From Haloferax massiliensis (GTDB lineage: Archaea > Halobacteriota > Halobacteria > Halobacteriales > Haloferacaceae): 64,000 nt of DNA. This document shows positions 52,539 to 60,967 of this stretch, in pieces. Made by a program: the position numbers and the translations under genes. Each line of letters opens with the position of its first letter. Position 1 is the stretch's first letter. The notes under the pieces are model-generated. The model was not told where the DNA came from, did not search any database, and saw only the letters and a list, made by a program, of their open reading frames with translations. The stretch covers positions 1,000,497 to 1,064,496 of the forward strand of contig NZ_CSTE01000002.1 in the NCBI RefSeq assembly GCF_001368915.1. The letters are read 5' to 3'.

Positions 52539-53249
52539 ATGACAGCCGAGTGGGTCAGTCTCTTTTCCGGCGGAAAGGACTCCTCGTGGGCGCTCTATCG
52601 CGCGCTCGAAGAGGGGTTGAACGTCACCCGCCTCCTGACCGTCCACCCCAGCGACGACTCGTATATGTACCACGTCCCGGCGACCGACCTCGCCGCGCTC
52701 GCCGCCGAGAGCACCGGCATCGAACTCGTGGAGGTCCACCCCGGCGACCTCGAAGCGACCGACGCCGACGACTCCGGCGCGCAGGGCGACGCCGAGCTCG
52801 AACCGCTCGAAGCGGCGCTGTCGGAACTCCAGTCCGACATCGACCTCGCGGGCGTCACCGCCGGGGCCATCGAAAGCGAGTTCCAGACCGACCGGATTCA
52901 GGCGATGTGCGACCGCCTCGGAATCGACCTGTTCGCCCCGCTGTGGCAGGAAGACCCCCGCGAACTCGGCGACGCCATGCTCTCGGCGGGCTTCGAAATC
53001 ACGATCATTCAGGTCGCGGCCCACGGCCTCGACGAGTCGTGGCTCGGCCGGACGCTCGACGCCGACGCGCTCGACGAACTGGAGGCGCTCAACGAGCGGT
53101 ACGGCGTCCACATCCTCGGCGAGGGCGGCGAGTTCGAGACGCTCGTCACCGACGGTCCGCACATGGACCGACCCATCGAACTGGAGTACGAGACGGAGTG
53201 GGAGGGGACCCACGGCCGGCTCCGCATCACCGACGCGTACCTCGGCTGA
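52539..53249 (+). CDS. dph6: Diphthine--ammonia ligase
   Basis: Dph6 performs the last step of diphthamide formation on elongation factor 2, amidating diphthine with ammonia and ATP. The 236-residue protein has the PP-loop VSLFSGGKDSSWALYRALEE near residue 11 and the C-terminal family motif ILGEGGEFETLVTDGP. TDRIQAMCDRLGIDLFAPLW is also characteristic. It is the third PP-loop protein in a row on this strand, 74 bases after the second. Convergent with the nucleotidyltransferase gene. Confidence 0.93.
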   Translation: MTAEWVSLFSGGKDSSWALYRALEEGLNVTRLLTVHPSDDSYMYHVPATDLAALAAESTGIELVEVHPGDLEATDADDSGAQGDAELEPLEAALSELQSDIDLAGVTAGAIESEFQTDRIQAMCDRLGIDLFAPLWQEDPRELGDAMLSAGFEITIIQVAAHGLDESWLGRTLDADALDELEALNERYGVHILGEGGEFETLVTDGPHMDRPIELEYETEWEGTHGRLRITDAYLG

Positions 53250-53258
53250 GAAACAAGA

Positions 53259-53286
53259 ACCCGCGTCCGCGGCTCGAACCGCGGGT
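53259..53286. terminator. GC-rich hairpin between convergent dph6 and nucleotidyltransferase
   Basis: ACCCGCG (53259-53265) pairs with CGCGGGT (53280-53286) in a 42-base gap between two converging genes, so it may act as a shared transcription barrier. There is no strong T tract, which makes an RNA hairpin or protective 3' end as likely as true termination. Confidence 0.35.
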
Positions 53287-53291
53287 CGGCG

Positions 53292-54260
53292 TTACTGCTC
53301 GTTCGTCAACCGCGAGTGCGCCCCGATGAGGGCGTTCGAGAGGTCGAGGCTATCGATGTGGGTCTCCTCGTCGACGATGGAGTTCTTGAGCTCCGCGTTT
53401 CGGATGACCGCGCCGGGGAAGACCACGGACTCTTCGAGAACGGAGTCCTCGATGACCGCGTCGGCCATGACGTGGACGTTGGTGCCGACCTCCGTGTTCG
53501 TGAGCGTCGCCGACTCGTGGATGTAGTTCTCGCCGCCGAGATACCACGCCACGGCGTCGAGGTAGCTCTGGGGCGTGCCGATGTCGAACCACGCCTCGTC
53601 GAACGTGTAGGCGAACAGGTCGCCGTTCTGCTGGAGCCACTGCATGAACCAGCCGGGCTCGTCGGGGTTGTTGTCGCCGGAGAGATACTCGTCGAACTTG
53701 GGGAGGTCGCCCGCCGGGATGGCGTAGCAGGCGATGGAGACGAGCGTGCTCTTCGGGTCTTCGGGCTTTTCTTGGAAGTTGATGACGCGGTCGCCGTCGA
53801 GTTCGACGAGGCCGTAGGCCTTCGCGAGCTCTTTGTCGCCCACGTCGTAGGCGGCGAGACACGGCGCGTTCTTCTCGTAGAAGAAGTCCACGAAGTCGCC
53901 CACGTCGAAGCTGATGAGGTTGTCGCCCGCGATGACGACGAGGTCCTCGTCGACCTCCTCGCGGTCGATGAGTTGGGCGAGCGCGCCCACGACGCCGAAC
54001 TTCTCGTCTTCTTCGCTCGTGTCTTCGACCGACAGCGTCGGCTTTTCGAACGGCGACTCGTCGATGTACTCCTCGAACGCGCCGGCGAAGCGCTCGTTCG
54101 TGCTCACGAACACCTCCGAGACCCGGTCGTCGGCCTCCAGGTCTTCAAAGATGGTGTCGATGACCGTCTGGTCACCGACGGGTAAGAACATCTTGGGTCG
54201 GTGTTTGGTAATCGGCCACAGACGCGTCGCGTACCCACCGGCAAGGACGACTGCCTTCAT
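53292..54260 (-). CDS. Sugar-1-phosphate nucleotidyltransferase (RmlA/GlmU-like)
   Basis: The 322-residue enzyme transfers a nucleotide to a sugar-1-phosphate. The signature AVVLAGGYATRLWPITKHRP is at the very start and KMFLPVGDQ follows. VIAGDNLISFD is the metal site, and FQEKPEDPKSTLVSIACYAI and EAWFDIGTPQSYLDAV complete the catalytic domain. From about 240 it has a left-handed-helix tail with ESATLTNTEVGTNVHVMADA. ATG 54260 is used because the fold starts there and a GCAAAAAGGCC box (54288-54298, minus) is near -30. Its sugar feeds surface glycans; which sugar is unclear. Confidence 0.88.
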   Translation of the reverse strand: MKAVVLAGGYATRLWPITKHRPKMFLPVGDQTVIDTIFEDLEADDRVSEVFVSTNERFAGAFEEYIDESPFEKPTLSVEDTSEEDEKFGVVGALAQLIDREEVDEDLVVIAGDNLISFDVGDFVDFFYEKNAPCLAAYDVGDKELAKAYGLVELDGDRVINFQEKPEDPKSTLVSIACYAIPAGDLPKFDEYLSGDNNPDEPGWFMQWLQQNGDLFAYTFDEAWFDIGTPQSYLDAVAWYLGGENYIHESATLTNTEVGTNVHVMADAVIEDSVLEESVVFPGAVIRNAELKNSIVDEETHIDSLDLSNALIGAHSRLTNEQ

Positions 54261-54373
54261 ATCCCCAAATCCCGCCACGTGGACAAGGCCTTTTTGCATC
54301 CTCTCTATCTTGCTGACATTTCTCGGCGGGAGACGGCGCAAGGGATTTTCCCTTCGACTCCCAACCCAGCGAT

Positions 54374-54673
54374 ATGACTGCCCGGGAGTCCGACACGACG
54401 GCCCGCCAGCGCATCGCCGACGCCCTCCGCGACGACCCCGCGACGGCCTCCGAACTCTCGGCGAGCGTCGGCGTCTCGGTGTCGTCGGTGTACGGCCACC
54501 TCCAACACGTCGCCCGAACGGTCCACGGGGAGGACGGCGAGCAGTTCCTCGTCGCGCCGCCGGAGTGCAACCACTGCGGCTTCACCGCCTTCGACGACCC
54601 CGTGAACTACCCCTCGCGGTGTCCGGAGTGCCGAAGCGAAAGCATCGAAGAGGCCGTGTTCAAAATCGAGTAG
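54374..54673 (+). CDS. HTH plus zinc-ribbon transcription regulator
   Basis: The 99-residue regulator has an N-terminal HTH (ARQRIADALRDDPATASELSASVGVSVSSVYGHLQHVART) and a C-terminal zinc ribbon: PPECNHCGFTAFDD, then PSRCPECRSESIEEAVFKIE (two C-x2-C pairs). This fusion is widespread in archaea among small DNA-binding regulators. A GATTTTCCC box (54350-54358) lies near -20 to -25. It sits between the nucleotidyltransferase and the HNH nuclease, convergent with the latter. Confidence 0.87.
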   Translation: MTARESDTTARQRIADALRDDPATASELSASVGVSVSSVYGHLQHVARTVHGEDGEQFLVAPPECNHCGFTAFDDPVNYPSRCPECRSESIEEAVFKIE

Positions 54674-54682
54674 CGAGCGCGG

Positions 54683-55483
54683 TCAAAACGACGCGATGGT
54701 TCGGTTGTGGTAGTCGAGAAACGCGGAACCGAGGTCGTGGTCCTCGCGGACAGAGAGCGAAGCGCCGTCTAACTCGCGCTCGTAGGCGTGAGAGATAGCG
54801 CGCGTCTCGGGGTCGACCGCTATCATGCCGTAGTCGAAATCCGCGTGGTGGTCGGGACAGAGGACGAGGAGGTTCGCCTCGACGTCCGGGCCGTCGTGGG
54901 GCCGACCGAGCGGTCTGAGGTGATGCGCCTCGGCGTATCCGTCGTGAACACCCCGGCGACGGCGCTCTCCACAGACCTGGCACGTGTGGGAGTACCGCGC
55001 CTTCAACTCGGTTGCGAGCGCCGTGTTCCGAATGATTCGGCTCCGCGTCGTCTCGGTGCGTTCCGCGGGCGCGAGGTCCGCGGCGGCTTCCTCGTCGTCG
55101 ACTCGGTCCCGCGTTTCGTGACGGCGGCGAAGCACGAATCGATAGACGTCCCTGTCGTCGCCTTCGAACGGTCCGCACGCGTAATCGACGACTTCGACTT
55201 GACCTTGGTACTCCCAGTCGGCCTCCCCCGATTCCCGATGGAAGAAGAATATCGGTAACGTGTGGCGTTTCGCCCGCGCCAGAAACTTGTTTCCGCCGGT
55301 GAGCGTCTGGTCACCGGTCCGTCCCTCTCCGATGTACGTGAACTCGCCGCCGGTCACGTCGTCACCGTACGGTCCGGTGTCGCTCGAAAAGAGACGGAGA
55401 TACCGCTGGTCGTCGTCGTCGTAACAGATTTCGATGCCTCGTCCCGTCATTCCGGGTTCGAGCGAGAGCGCTGCGAGTTCCAC
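54683..55483 (-). CDS. HNH endonuclease with SRA/PUA-like N-terminal domain
   Basis: The 266-residue protein starts at GTG 55483 (ATG 55450 is a possible shorter start). The C-terminal HNH core is clear: SHTCQVCGERRRRGVHDGYA, EAHHLRPLGRPHDGPDVEAN and LLVLCPDHHADFDYG, with zinc cysteines and catalytic His. The N-terminal half (EFTYIGEGRTGDQTLTGGNK, FLARAKRHTLPIFFFHRESG, ADWEYQGQVEVVDYACGPF) resembles SRA/PUA-like base-flipping domains fused to HNH in modification-dependent (type IV) restriction. No methylase is adjacent. It likely cuts modified foreign DNA; the modification is unknown. Confidence 0.85.
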   Translation of the reverse strand: MELAALSLEPGMTGRGIEICYDDDDQRYLRLFSSDTGPYGDDVTGGEFTYIGEGRTGDQTLTGGNKFLARAKRHTLPIFFFHRESGEADWEYQGQVEVVDYACGPFEGDDRDVYRFVLRRRHETRDRVDDEEAAADLAPAERTETTRSRIIRNTALATELKARYSHTCQVCGERRRRGVHDGYAEAHHLRPLGRPHDGPDVEANLLVLCPDHHADFDYGMIAVDPETRAISHAYERELDGASLSVREDHDLGSAFLDYHNRTIASF

Positions 55484-55553
55484 AGCAGTTCCGACGACCG
55501 ACCGACGAAAAAACGTTCTCCCGCGACGGGTGGTGCCGCCCGGACGGAACCGA

Positions 55554-56237
55554 CTAGTTCGCGTCTAACTCGTCCAACAGCGTCTGGGCCGCCGCGGCCG
55601 ACGAGCCGGGGCCGCGCGCGGTGATGAGGTCGCCGTCGACGGTGACGCTCGTGTCGCTGTCGAGTTCGGCGTCCCAGACGCCGCCGGCGGCCTTCACCTC
55701 GTCTTCGACCCAGTAGGGAAGCTTCCGACCGTCGGGCATCAGGTCGTCGTCGTCGACGATGCCCTCCTCCCACTCGTTGGGGAAGCCGGTGACCTCGCGC
55801 CCCTCGACGAGGAACGAGCCGTCGGCCTCGCGGGTGAACCCGAGGATGCCGACGGCGTGGCAGACGACGAGCGCCTTCGAGCCGTCGCCGGCGACAGCCT
55901 GCAGGAGCGCCTGCCGGGCGTGTCGGTCCTGATTGACGTCCCACGCGGTCCCGTGGCCGCCGGGGAACACCACGGCGTCGTACTCGTCGGCGTCGACCCG
56001 CGCGATCGGCTCCGGGTTCTGGAGTCGCTCGTCGTTCTCGTGGACCTCGACGACGCGCTCGGCGAGTTCCTCGCCGACCTCGTCGGGGTCGACAGAGCGC
56101 TCGTCGACGACCGGCACGCCGCCCGTCGGCGTCGCAACGGTCACGTCCACGCCGGCGTCGGTCAAGCTCGTAAGCGGCTCGATGCACTCTTCGCCCCAGT
56201 AGCCGTCTTCGCTGACGATGAAAAGCGCCGATGTCAT
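55554..56237 (-). CDS. DJ-1/PfpI family protein
   Basis: The 227-residue protein has the class I glutamine-amidotransferase-like fold. The nucleophile Cys is in SKALVVCHAVGILGF (near 120), the family's acidic residue is in SEDGYWGEECIEPLTSL, and VVFPGGHGTAWDV is the upstream loop. Length matches the larger Hsp31/YhbO-like members that act as glyoxalases, deglycases or chaperones. ATG 56237 is preferred over 56261 because MTSALFIVSEDGY begins the first strand. It is on the same strand as hpt, 100 bases downstream of its stop. Confidence 0.88.
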   Translation of the reverse strand: MTSALFIVSEDGYWGEECIEPLTSLTDAGVDVTVATPTGGVPVVDERSVDPDEVGEELAERVVEVHENDERLQNPEPIARVDADEYDAVVFPGGHGTAWDVNQDRHARQALLQAVAGDGSKALVVCHAVGILGFTREADGSFLVEGREVTGFPNEWEEGIVDDDDLMPDGRKLPYWVEDEVKAAGGVWDAELDSDTSVTVDGDLITARGPGSSAAAAQTLLDELDAN

Positions 56238-56337
56238 CGCTCCCCGGTACGGCCCGGTCACAAAAAGGCCCCGCGGAGGCGGAAATCCGCGGGCGAACGC
56301 GACGCGGCGATGACGCCGCGGCCGCGTCGGTGTCGGG

Positions 56338-56904
56338 TCAGTCGTCGCCGTGCTCGTCGACGATGACGACTTCGCCGTCTTCGACGGTCACGTTGATGAG
56401 CGTCTTGACGTGGTGTTCCGAGTCGTCGAGCTCGTTCGGGCCGGCCTTCTTGATGATGGCGACGGTGTCGACGACGTCCGCGCCGATGTGGTCGAGGGCG
56501 TCGAGGACGGCCTTCATCGTGCCGCCGGTCGAGAGCACGTCGTCGAGGACGAGCACGCGGTCGCCCTCGTTGACGTCGTTGATGAACATGTCGCCCTCGG
56601 AGTAGCCCGTCTGCTGGTGGAGCGACACCTCGCCGTCGAGGCCGTACTCGCGCTTGCGGATGACGACGAGCGGGATGTCCGTCATCAGCGAGACGGCCGT
56701 CGAGATGTGGATGCCCATCGCCGCCGGCGTGACGATTTTGTCGACGTTTTCGAGGTTCGCCTTGCGGATGATCTTGATGACGATCTCGCGGAGGAGCCCC
56801 GGCTTCAGCATCGGAACGCCGTCGCTGATGGGATGAACGAAGTACTCGTAGTCTCCTTTTTCGATGATCGGCGCGTCGAGAAGGGACTGCCGCAACTGGT
56901 CCAT
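56338..56904 (-). CDS. hpt: Hypoxanthine/guanine (adenine-like) phosphoribosyltransferase
   Basis: Purine salvage enzyme attaching PRPP ribose phosphate to hypoxanthine or guanine; haloarchaeal members are APRT-like in sequence. The PRPP signature is [20 protein letters not shown] (near residues 103-122), and [20 protein letters not shown] and [14 protein letters not shown] precede it. The 188-residue protein starts at ATG 56904, about 25 bases from a CATTTTATGC box (56924-56933, minus). Substrate preference cannot be read from sequence. Confidence 0.9.
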   Translation of the reverse strand: MDQLRQSLLDAPIIEKGDYEYFVHPISDGVPMLKPGLLREIVIKIIRKANLENVDKIVTPAAMGIHISTAVSLMTDIPLVVIRKREYGLDGEVSLHQQTGYSEGDMFINDVNEGDRVLVLDDVLSTGGTMKAVLDALDHIGADVVDTVAIIKKAGPNELDDSEHHVKTLINVTVEDGEVVIVDEHGDD

Positions 56905-57070
56905 GGCGCTCGTTTCCCCGGTTAGGCATAAAATGTGGCGGTTCGAAGGCTCTCGGACACGCCGACCCACGCCGTACGGTATCTCCTCTCGTGGAGGAGA
57001 CGCCGACGAGCGCGGCCGCTCTCGGCCCGGCCTGATTCTCGGTCCGGAGCGCGGCGCTCCGGAGAGTCGG

Positions 57071-57493
57071 TTACATCCCGCCGAGAAGCTGTGACGCGGT
57101 CTTCACGAGCGGCTCGACGCTCTCGTCGGGGTCGACGAAAAGCAGCATGCCGCGACCGCCGCAGTAGACCTGCAACACGCCGTAGCCGTCGCGTTCCTCG
57201 AAGCGGTACTCGACGCTGTTCTGTACCGGACTCAGCCCGGAAAACAGCCCGCGTTCCATGAACTCGCGCCGAGTCTCCTCGGCGAGCGAACTCAGATGCG
57301 CCACGAGTTCCTCGCGGCTTTTGAAGTCCTCACGGACCGTTTCACCGACGTGAAACAGGTCGAACGCCGTCGCACCGTAGACGGCGACCAGCGAGACTGC
57401 CCCCTTCGCAGTCCCCCGGAGCGCGTCCATCGCGACCTCGCTGTCGGGTCCCGGTCCGTTGACGGATGCCATCCGTGACGGGTCGATTATCAT
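57071..57493 (-). CDS. Conserved haloarchaeal protein of unknown function
   Basis: The 140-residue protein starts at ATG 57493, though MASVNG at 57472 is also possible. It contains a central helical part ([40 protein letters not shown]) and a beta-rich end ([38 protein letters not shown]). The plan resembles small haloarchaeal DUF7522-like proteins sometimes near regulators, but I am not sure of the family. There is no signal peptide; a hydrophobic helix near 32-45 is too short to be a certain membrane segment. Confidence 0.7.
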   Translation of the reverse strand: MIIDPSRMASVNGPGPDSEVAMDALRGTAKGAVSLVAVYGATAFDLFHVGETVREDFKSREELVAHLSSLAEETRREFMERGLFSGLSPVQNSVEYRFEERDGYGVLQVYCGGRGMLLFVDPDESVEPLVKTASQLLGGM

Positions 57494-57581
57494 TCGTTTC
57501 CCCCCCTGCCCTGACGCTGCGCGTCTCCCTGCCCGGAGCGCGCGCCTGGACGTATCATGAATCTCAGATTGTCAGTTGTTG

Positions 57582-57591
57582 CTATAAATGT
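57582..57591 (+). promoter_or_regulatory. Orphan TATA-like element
   Basis: GCTATAAATG in a 255-base gap is one of the best TATA matches in the window, yet no ORF starts 25-35 bases downstream on the plus strand. It could drive a non-coding transcript towards the regulator's 3' end, antisense to it, or simply be AT-rich spacer. Confidence 0.3.
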
Positions 57592-57748
57592 AGAGGTGTA
57601 GTTTCTCTCGCTGAAAAACCGGCCTCAGGACGGGTAGGACGCCGTTTGACACCCGATTCGGAGAACGAGACACGACAGCGAAGCGGGGATCGACGGGCTG
57701 CGAAGGACGTGACAGGGACGGGCGCAGACGCCGGCGGACGGTCGGCCG

Positions 57749-58087
57749 TCAGTCGGCTCCGGGCTCGGTTCGCTCGCTCGATAACGTGGGAGTCAAGCGG
57801 ACCTCGGCCCGGAACCCCTCGACCGAAAGCGAGACGACCGTCTCGTCGAAGTCGCAGTCGTAGCGGCGGCGGTGCGTGCCGTCGTCGCGGACCTCGGTCG
57901 TCGAACTGACGAGACCGCACTCGCACAGCCGGTCGAGCCGTCGGTACACGGTCGGAAGCGAGAGGTCGAGCGTCTCACCGAGCTCCTTGGCGGTGCGGGG
58001 CTCGCGGCGGAGCGCCACGAGCAGTGCCCGGGACTCGGTGTCTCCGAGTATATCCAAGAGTTCGTCGCTCGATGCACGTCCGTCCAT
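57749..58087 (-). CDS. Winged-helix transcription regulator, ArsR-like (paralogue of 18448)
   Basis: The 112-residue regulator has SSDELLDILGDTESRALLVA, then RTAKELGETLDLSLPTVYRRLDRLCECGLVSS as the winged helix, and DETVVSLSVEGFRAEVRLTP as C-terminal strands. Start ATG 58087 fits a CTTTATACGC box (58112-58121, minus) near -27. It parallels the 18448 gene in length, recognition helix and C-terminal strands. It is divergent from a weak small ORF and lies 474 bases from the Mrp operon, which it might control. Confidence 0.87.
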   Translation of the reverse strand: MDGRASSDELLDILGDTESRALLVALRREPRTAKELGETLDLSLPTVYRRLDRLCECGLVSSTTEVRDDGTHRRRYDCDFDETVVSLSVEGFRAEVRLTPTLSSERTEPGAD

Positions 58088-58201
58088 CTCTGATGAAAGC
58101 CTCCGAATGCGCGTATAAAGTAGTTGCGCCCCCGAGACGGTGACCGCTTTCAGGGCGGACCAGCGGGGTGAGAGAGGGCCGAACCGGGGACTCCAGAAAC
58201 T

Positions 58202-58405
58202 ATGACAAGTATCTCTGATTGGACACCTCGCGTGCGGACGAAGACGGCTGACAGCGCGACCGCCTCCCTCACGGACGACGCGGTGGAGTCGCGTGCGCTC
58301 GTCGGTGAGACGGGCGACGCGACGCGTGAGCACAGCGCCGATCGGGCCGCGCGGACGAATCCCGCCGGCGCGACGAATATTCTCGAAGGGGTGACTGTGC
58401 TCTAA
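58202..58405 (+). CDS. Possible small protein (uncertain ORF)
   Basis: A 67-codon ORF, rich in Thr, Ala, Asp and Arg, between the regulator and the Mrp operon. Third-position GC in its middle is high, but the first ten and last ten codons are AT-leaning and no domain is visible. The surrounding 58088-58561 gap otherwise holds AATATAAATTTC (about 58424-58435), a further TATA-like element. I treat it as doubtful. Confidence 0.3.
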   Translation: MTSISDWTPRVRTKTADSATASLTDDAVESRALVGETGDATREHSADRAARTNPAGATNILEGVTVL

Positions 58406-58561
58406 GACGTACTATCGTCGTCCGAGAATATAAATTTCGCCCTCAGTAGAAAATCATGAAGTTGAGAAATCAGCGAATAAACCGACCGGGCGTCCCGTTT
58501 CGATGCCGGACAACCAACGGGTTTGACAACACCTAAGTCGGCGCTTCCCGCAATTTCCCCC

Positions 58562-60967
58562 GTGCAACCCACACCGGAAGTCGTCCTCGCGGTCGTCTTC
58601 TTGCCGTTTCTCGCCGCGGCGTTCACCCCGGTAGTCTACCGGCTCTTGGGTGAGCGCACGGCGTACTTCGCGGCCGCCGTCGCGCTGGTCACGCTCGGCC
58701 TCGTGACGGACCAGTATCTCGCGGGGGCGCACGGAACCGTGCCGTTCGACTGGATTCCCTCGCTCGGAATCTCGCTGGCGTTTCACGTAGACGGGTTGGC
58801 GCTTCTCATCGCCTTCCTCGCCAGCGGGGTCGGCGTGCTCATCCTCACGTACTCCGGAGGATACATGCACGGCGAGCCGGGCCAGGCGAAATACTACGCG
58901 ACCCTGTTGGCGTTCATGGGCTCGATGCTCGGCGTCGCCCTCGCGGGCGACCTCGTCGCCCTGTTCGTCTTCTGGGAGCTGACGAGCCTCTCGTCGTTCA
59001 TCCTCATCGGCCACTACACCGGCGAGGAAGCCTCCCAGTACGCCGCCCGGAAGTCGATGCTCATCACCGTCTCCGGCGGCCTGTTCATGCTGGTCGGCTT
59101 CCTGCTTCTCGTCTGGGCGTCCGGCCAGACGACGGCCATCGAGGGGACGACCTACAGCATCCCGCTTTTGGTCGAACACGCGGACGCGATTCGCGAGGTC
59201 CTGACGGCCTCCGGTCTGCTCGTCCCCGTGCTCGTCCTCGTCGGCCTCGGCGCGGCGACGAAGTCCGCGCAGGTCCCGTTCCACGTGTGGCTTCCCAACG
59301 CGATGGAGGCTCCGACGCCGGTCTCGGCGTTCCTCCACTCCGCGACGATGGTCAAAGCCGGCGTCTACCTCGTCGGCCGATTCCGCCCGCTTTTCCTCCC
59401 CGAGGACGCGGCGGTGCTCGGCGAGTGGACGCTCGTCTTCGCCGTGCTCGGCCTGCTGACGATGACCGTCGCGGCCATGCTCGCGGTGAGCGCGACCGAC
59501 ATCAAGGAGCTGCTCGCGTACTCGACGGCCTCGCACCTCGGCCTCATCATCGCCGGCTTCGGCTTCGCCAACAGCTACGGCGCGGAGGCCGGCGCGTTCC
59601 ACATCCTGAACCACGCGAGCTTCAAGGCCGCGCTGTTCATGGTCGCGGGCATCATCGCCCACGAGGCCGGCACGCGGAACATAGAGCGCCTCGGCGGACT
59701 CCGGAAACACCTGCCCGTGACGGCCGTCATTGCAGTCGTCGCGTCGCTGTCGATGGCCGGGTTCCCGCCGTTCAACGGCTTCTACTCGAAGGAACTGCTG
59801 TTCGAGTCGACGTACTACGCCGCCGAGCACATGGGCGGCATCGCGTGGGTCTTCCCGGTCGTCGCGGTGTTCGGGAGCGTCTTCACGTTCCTCTACTCCA
59901 TCAAGTTCGCCTCGCTGTTCTTCGGCGACGAACCCGACGGACTGGGCCACGTCCACCGCCCGCCGGTGGCGATGCTCGTCCCGCCGGCGATTCTCGGCGC
60001 GCTCGTCCTCGCCATCTCCGCCCAGCCGAACCTCTTCATCGAGGGGCTCATCGGCGACGTGTACGGGAGCGTCGTCCCCGGCGAGGCGCACTCCTTTTCG
60101 GTCCACTTCCCGACCGAACTCACTCCGTACGTGATCATGAGCATCGTCACCATCGTCGTCGGTGCGGCCGCCTTCCCGTTCTACGACCGCATCCACGACG
60201 CCATCAACGCGGCGCTGCGCGGCCCCGTCCGCGCGAACTGGTGGTACGACAACTTCGTCGAGGGACTGACGACGACGAGCGTCGCCGTCACGCCGAAGAT
60301 TCAGACCGGCCTCCTGCGCACCTACGCGACGTGGGGCCTCTTCGGCTTCGTCGCGCTCGCGCTCGGCGGCTACGCGGCCGCGGGCGTCGCCCTGCCCGGG
60401 TTCAGCGAACTCAGCGTCTCGATTCCCATCGTGCTCGTGCTCCTCGTCGCGCTCGTCGCCGCCTTTGCGGTCGACGTCGCGCCGTCGCACGTGGCGGGCG
60501 TCCTGACGCTGTCTATCGTCGGCTTCATGGTCGCAATCTTCTACATCCTCGCGGACGCGCCCGACCTCGCGTTGACCCAACTGGTCGTCGAGACGCTCGT
60601 GTTGGTCATCTTCCTGCTCGTCTTGGACCGCCTGCCGGCGTTCTACGGCGACGCGCCGGACCGACTCGTCTCCGTCCGCGACGGCCTGCTGTCGCTCGCC
60701 GTCGGCGGGACGGTGTTCCTCACCGTCCTGCTCTCGACGGACGCCTCCCCAGACCCGCTGCTACAGGAGTTCTTCGTGTCTCGGGCCGGCGTCCCGGCGG
60801 AACACGGGCCGTTCTTCGCGGACTACGGCGGCGGGTCGAACATCGTCAACGTCATCCTCGTCGACTTCCGCGGATTCGACACCATGGGCGAGATTTCGGT
60901 CGTCGTGATGGCGTCGCTCGCCATCCTGACGCTGATTCGCATGCGGACGCGGGGTGAGGGCCAGTGA
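58562..60967 (+). CDS. mrpA: Mrp-type Na+/H+ antiporter subunit A
   Basis: The large subunit of the multi-gene Mrp antiporter that exports sodium using the proton gradient. The 801-residue protein starts at GTG 58562 (CCTAAGTC at 58529-58536 is the likely TATA box). Residues about 20-500 are the NuoL-like core: DLVALFVFWELTSLSSFILI, SAQVPFHVWLPNAMEAPTPV, SAFLHSATMVKAGVYLVGRF and AGFPPFNGFYSKELLFESTY. The C-terminal part has the DUF4040 segment (ALTQLVVETLVLVIFLLVLD) and an MbhE-like end (FRGFDTMGEISVVVMASLAI). First gene of the operon, overlapping mrpB (GTGA). Confidence 0.94.
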   Translation: MQPTPEVVLAVVFLPFLAAAFTPVVYRLLGERTAYFAAAVALVTLGLVTDQYLAGAHGTVPFDWIPSLGISLAFHVDGLALLIAFLASGVGVLILTYSGGYMHGEPGQAKYYATLLAFMGSMLGVALAGDLVALFVFWELTSLSSFILIGHYTGEEASQYAARKSMLITVSGGLFMLVGFLLLVWASGQTTAIEGTTYSIPLLVEHADAIREVLTASGLLVPVLVLVGLGAATKSAQVPFHVWLPNAMEAPTPVSAFLHSATMVKAGVYLVGRFRPLFLPEDAAVLGEWTLVFAVLGLLTMTVAAMLAVSATDIKELLAYSTASHLGLIIAGFGFANSYGAEAGAFHILNHASFKAALFMVAGIIAHEAGTRNIERLGGLRKHLPVTAVIAVVASLSMAGFPPFNGFYSKELLFESTYYAAEHMGGIAWVFPVVAVFGSVFTFLYSIKFASLFFGDEPDGLGHVHRPPVAMLVPPAILGALVLAISAQPNLFIEGLIGDVYGSVVPGEAHSFSVHFPTELTPYVIMSIVTIVVGAAAFPFYDRIHDAINAALRGPVRANWWYDNFVEGLTTTSVAVTPKIQTGLLRTYATWGLFGFVALALGGYAAAGVALPGFSELSVSIPIVLVLLVALVAAFAVDVAPSHVAGVLTLSIVGFMVAIFYILADAPDLALTQLVVETLVLVIFLLVLDRLPAFYGDAPDRLVSVRDGLLSLAVGGTVFLTVLLSTDASPDPLLQEFFVSRAGVPAEHGPFFADYGGGSNIVNVILVDFRGFDTMGEISVVVMASLAILTLIRMRTRGEGQ

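Noticed and set aside
58454..60580. 708-codon minus-strand frame opposite mrpA
   Set aside because: Extremely Arg/Asp/Glu/Gly-rich with no domain; mrpA on the other strand has all NuoL landmarks.
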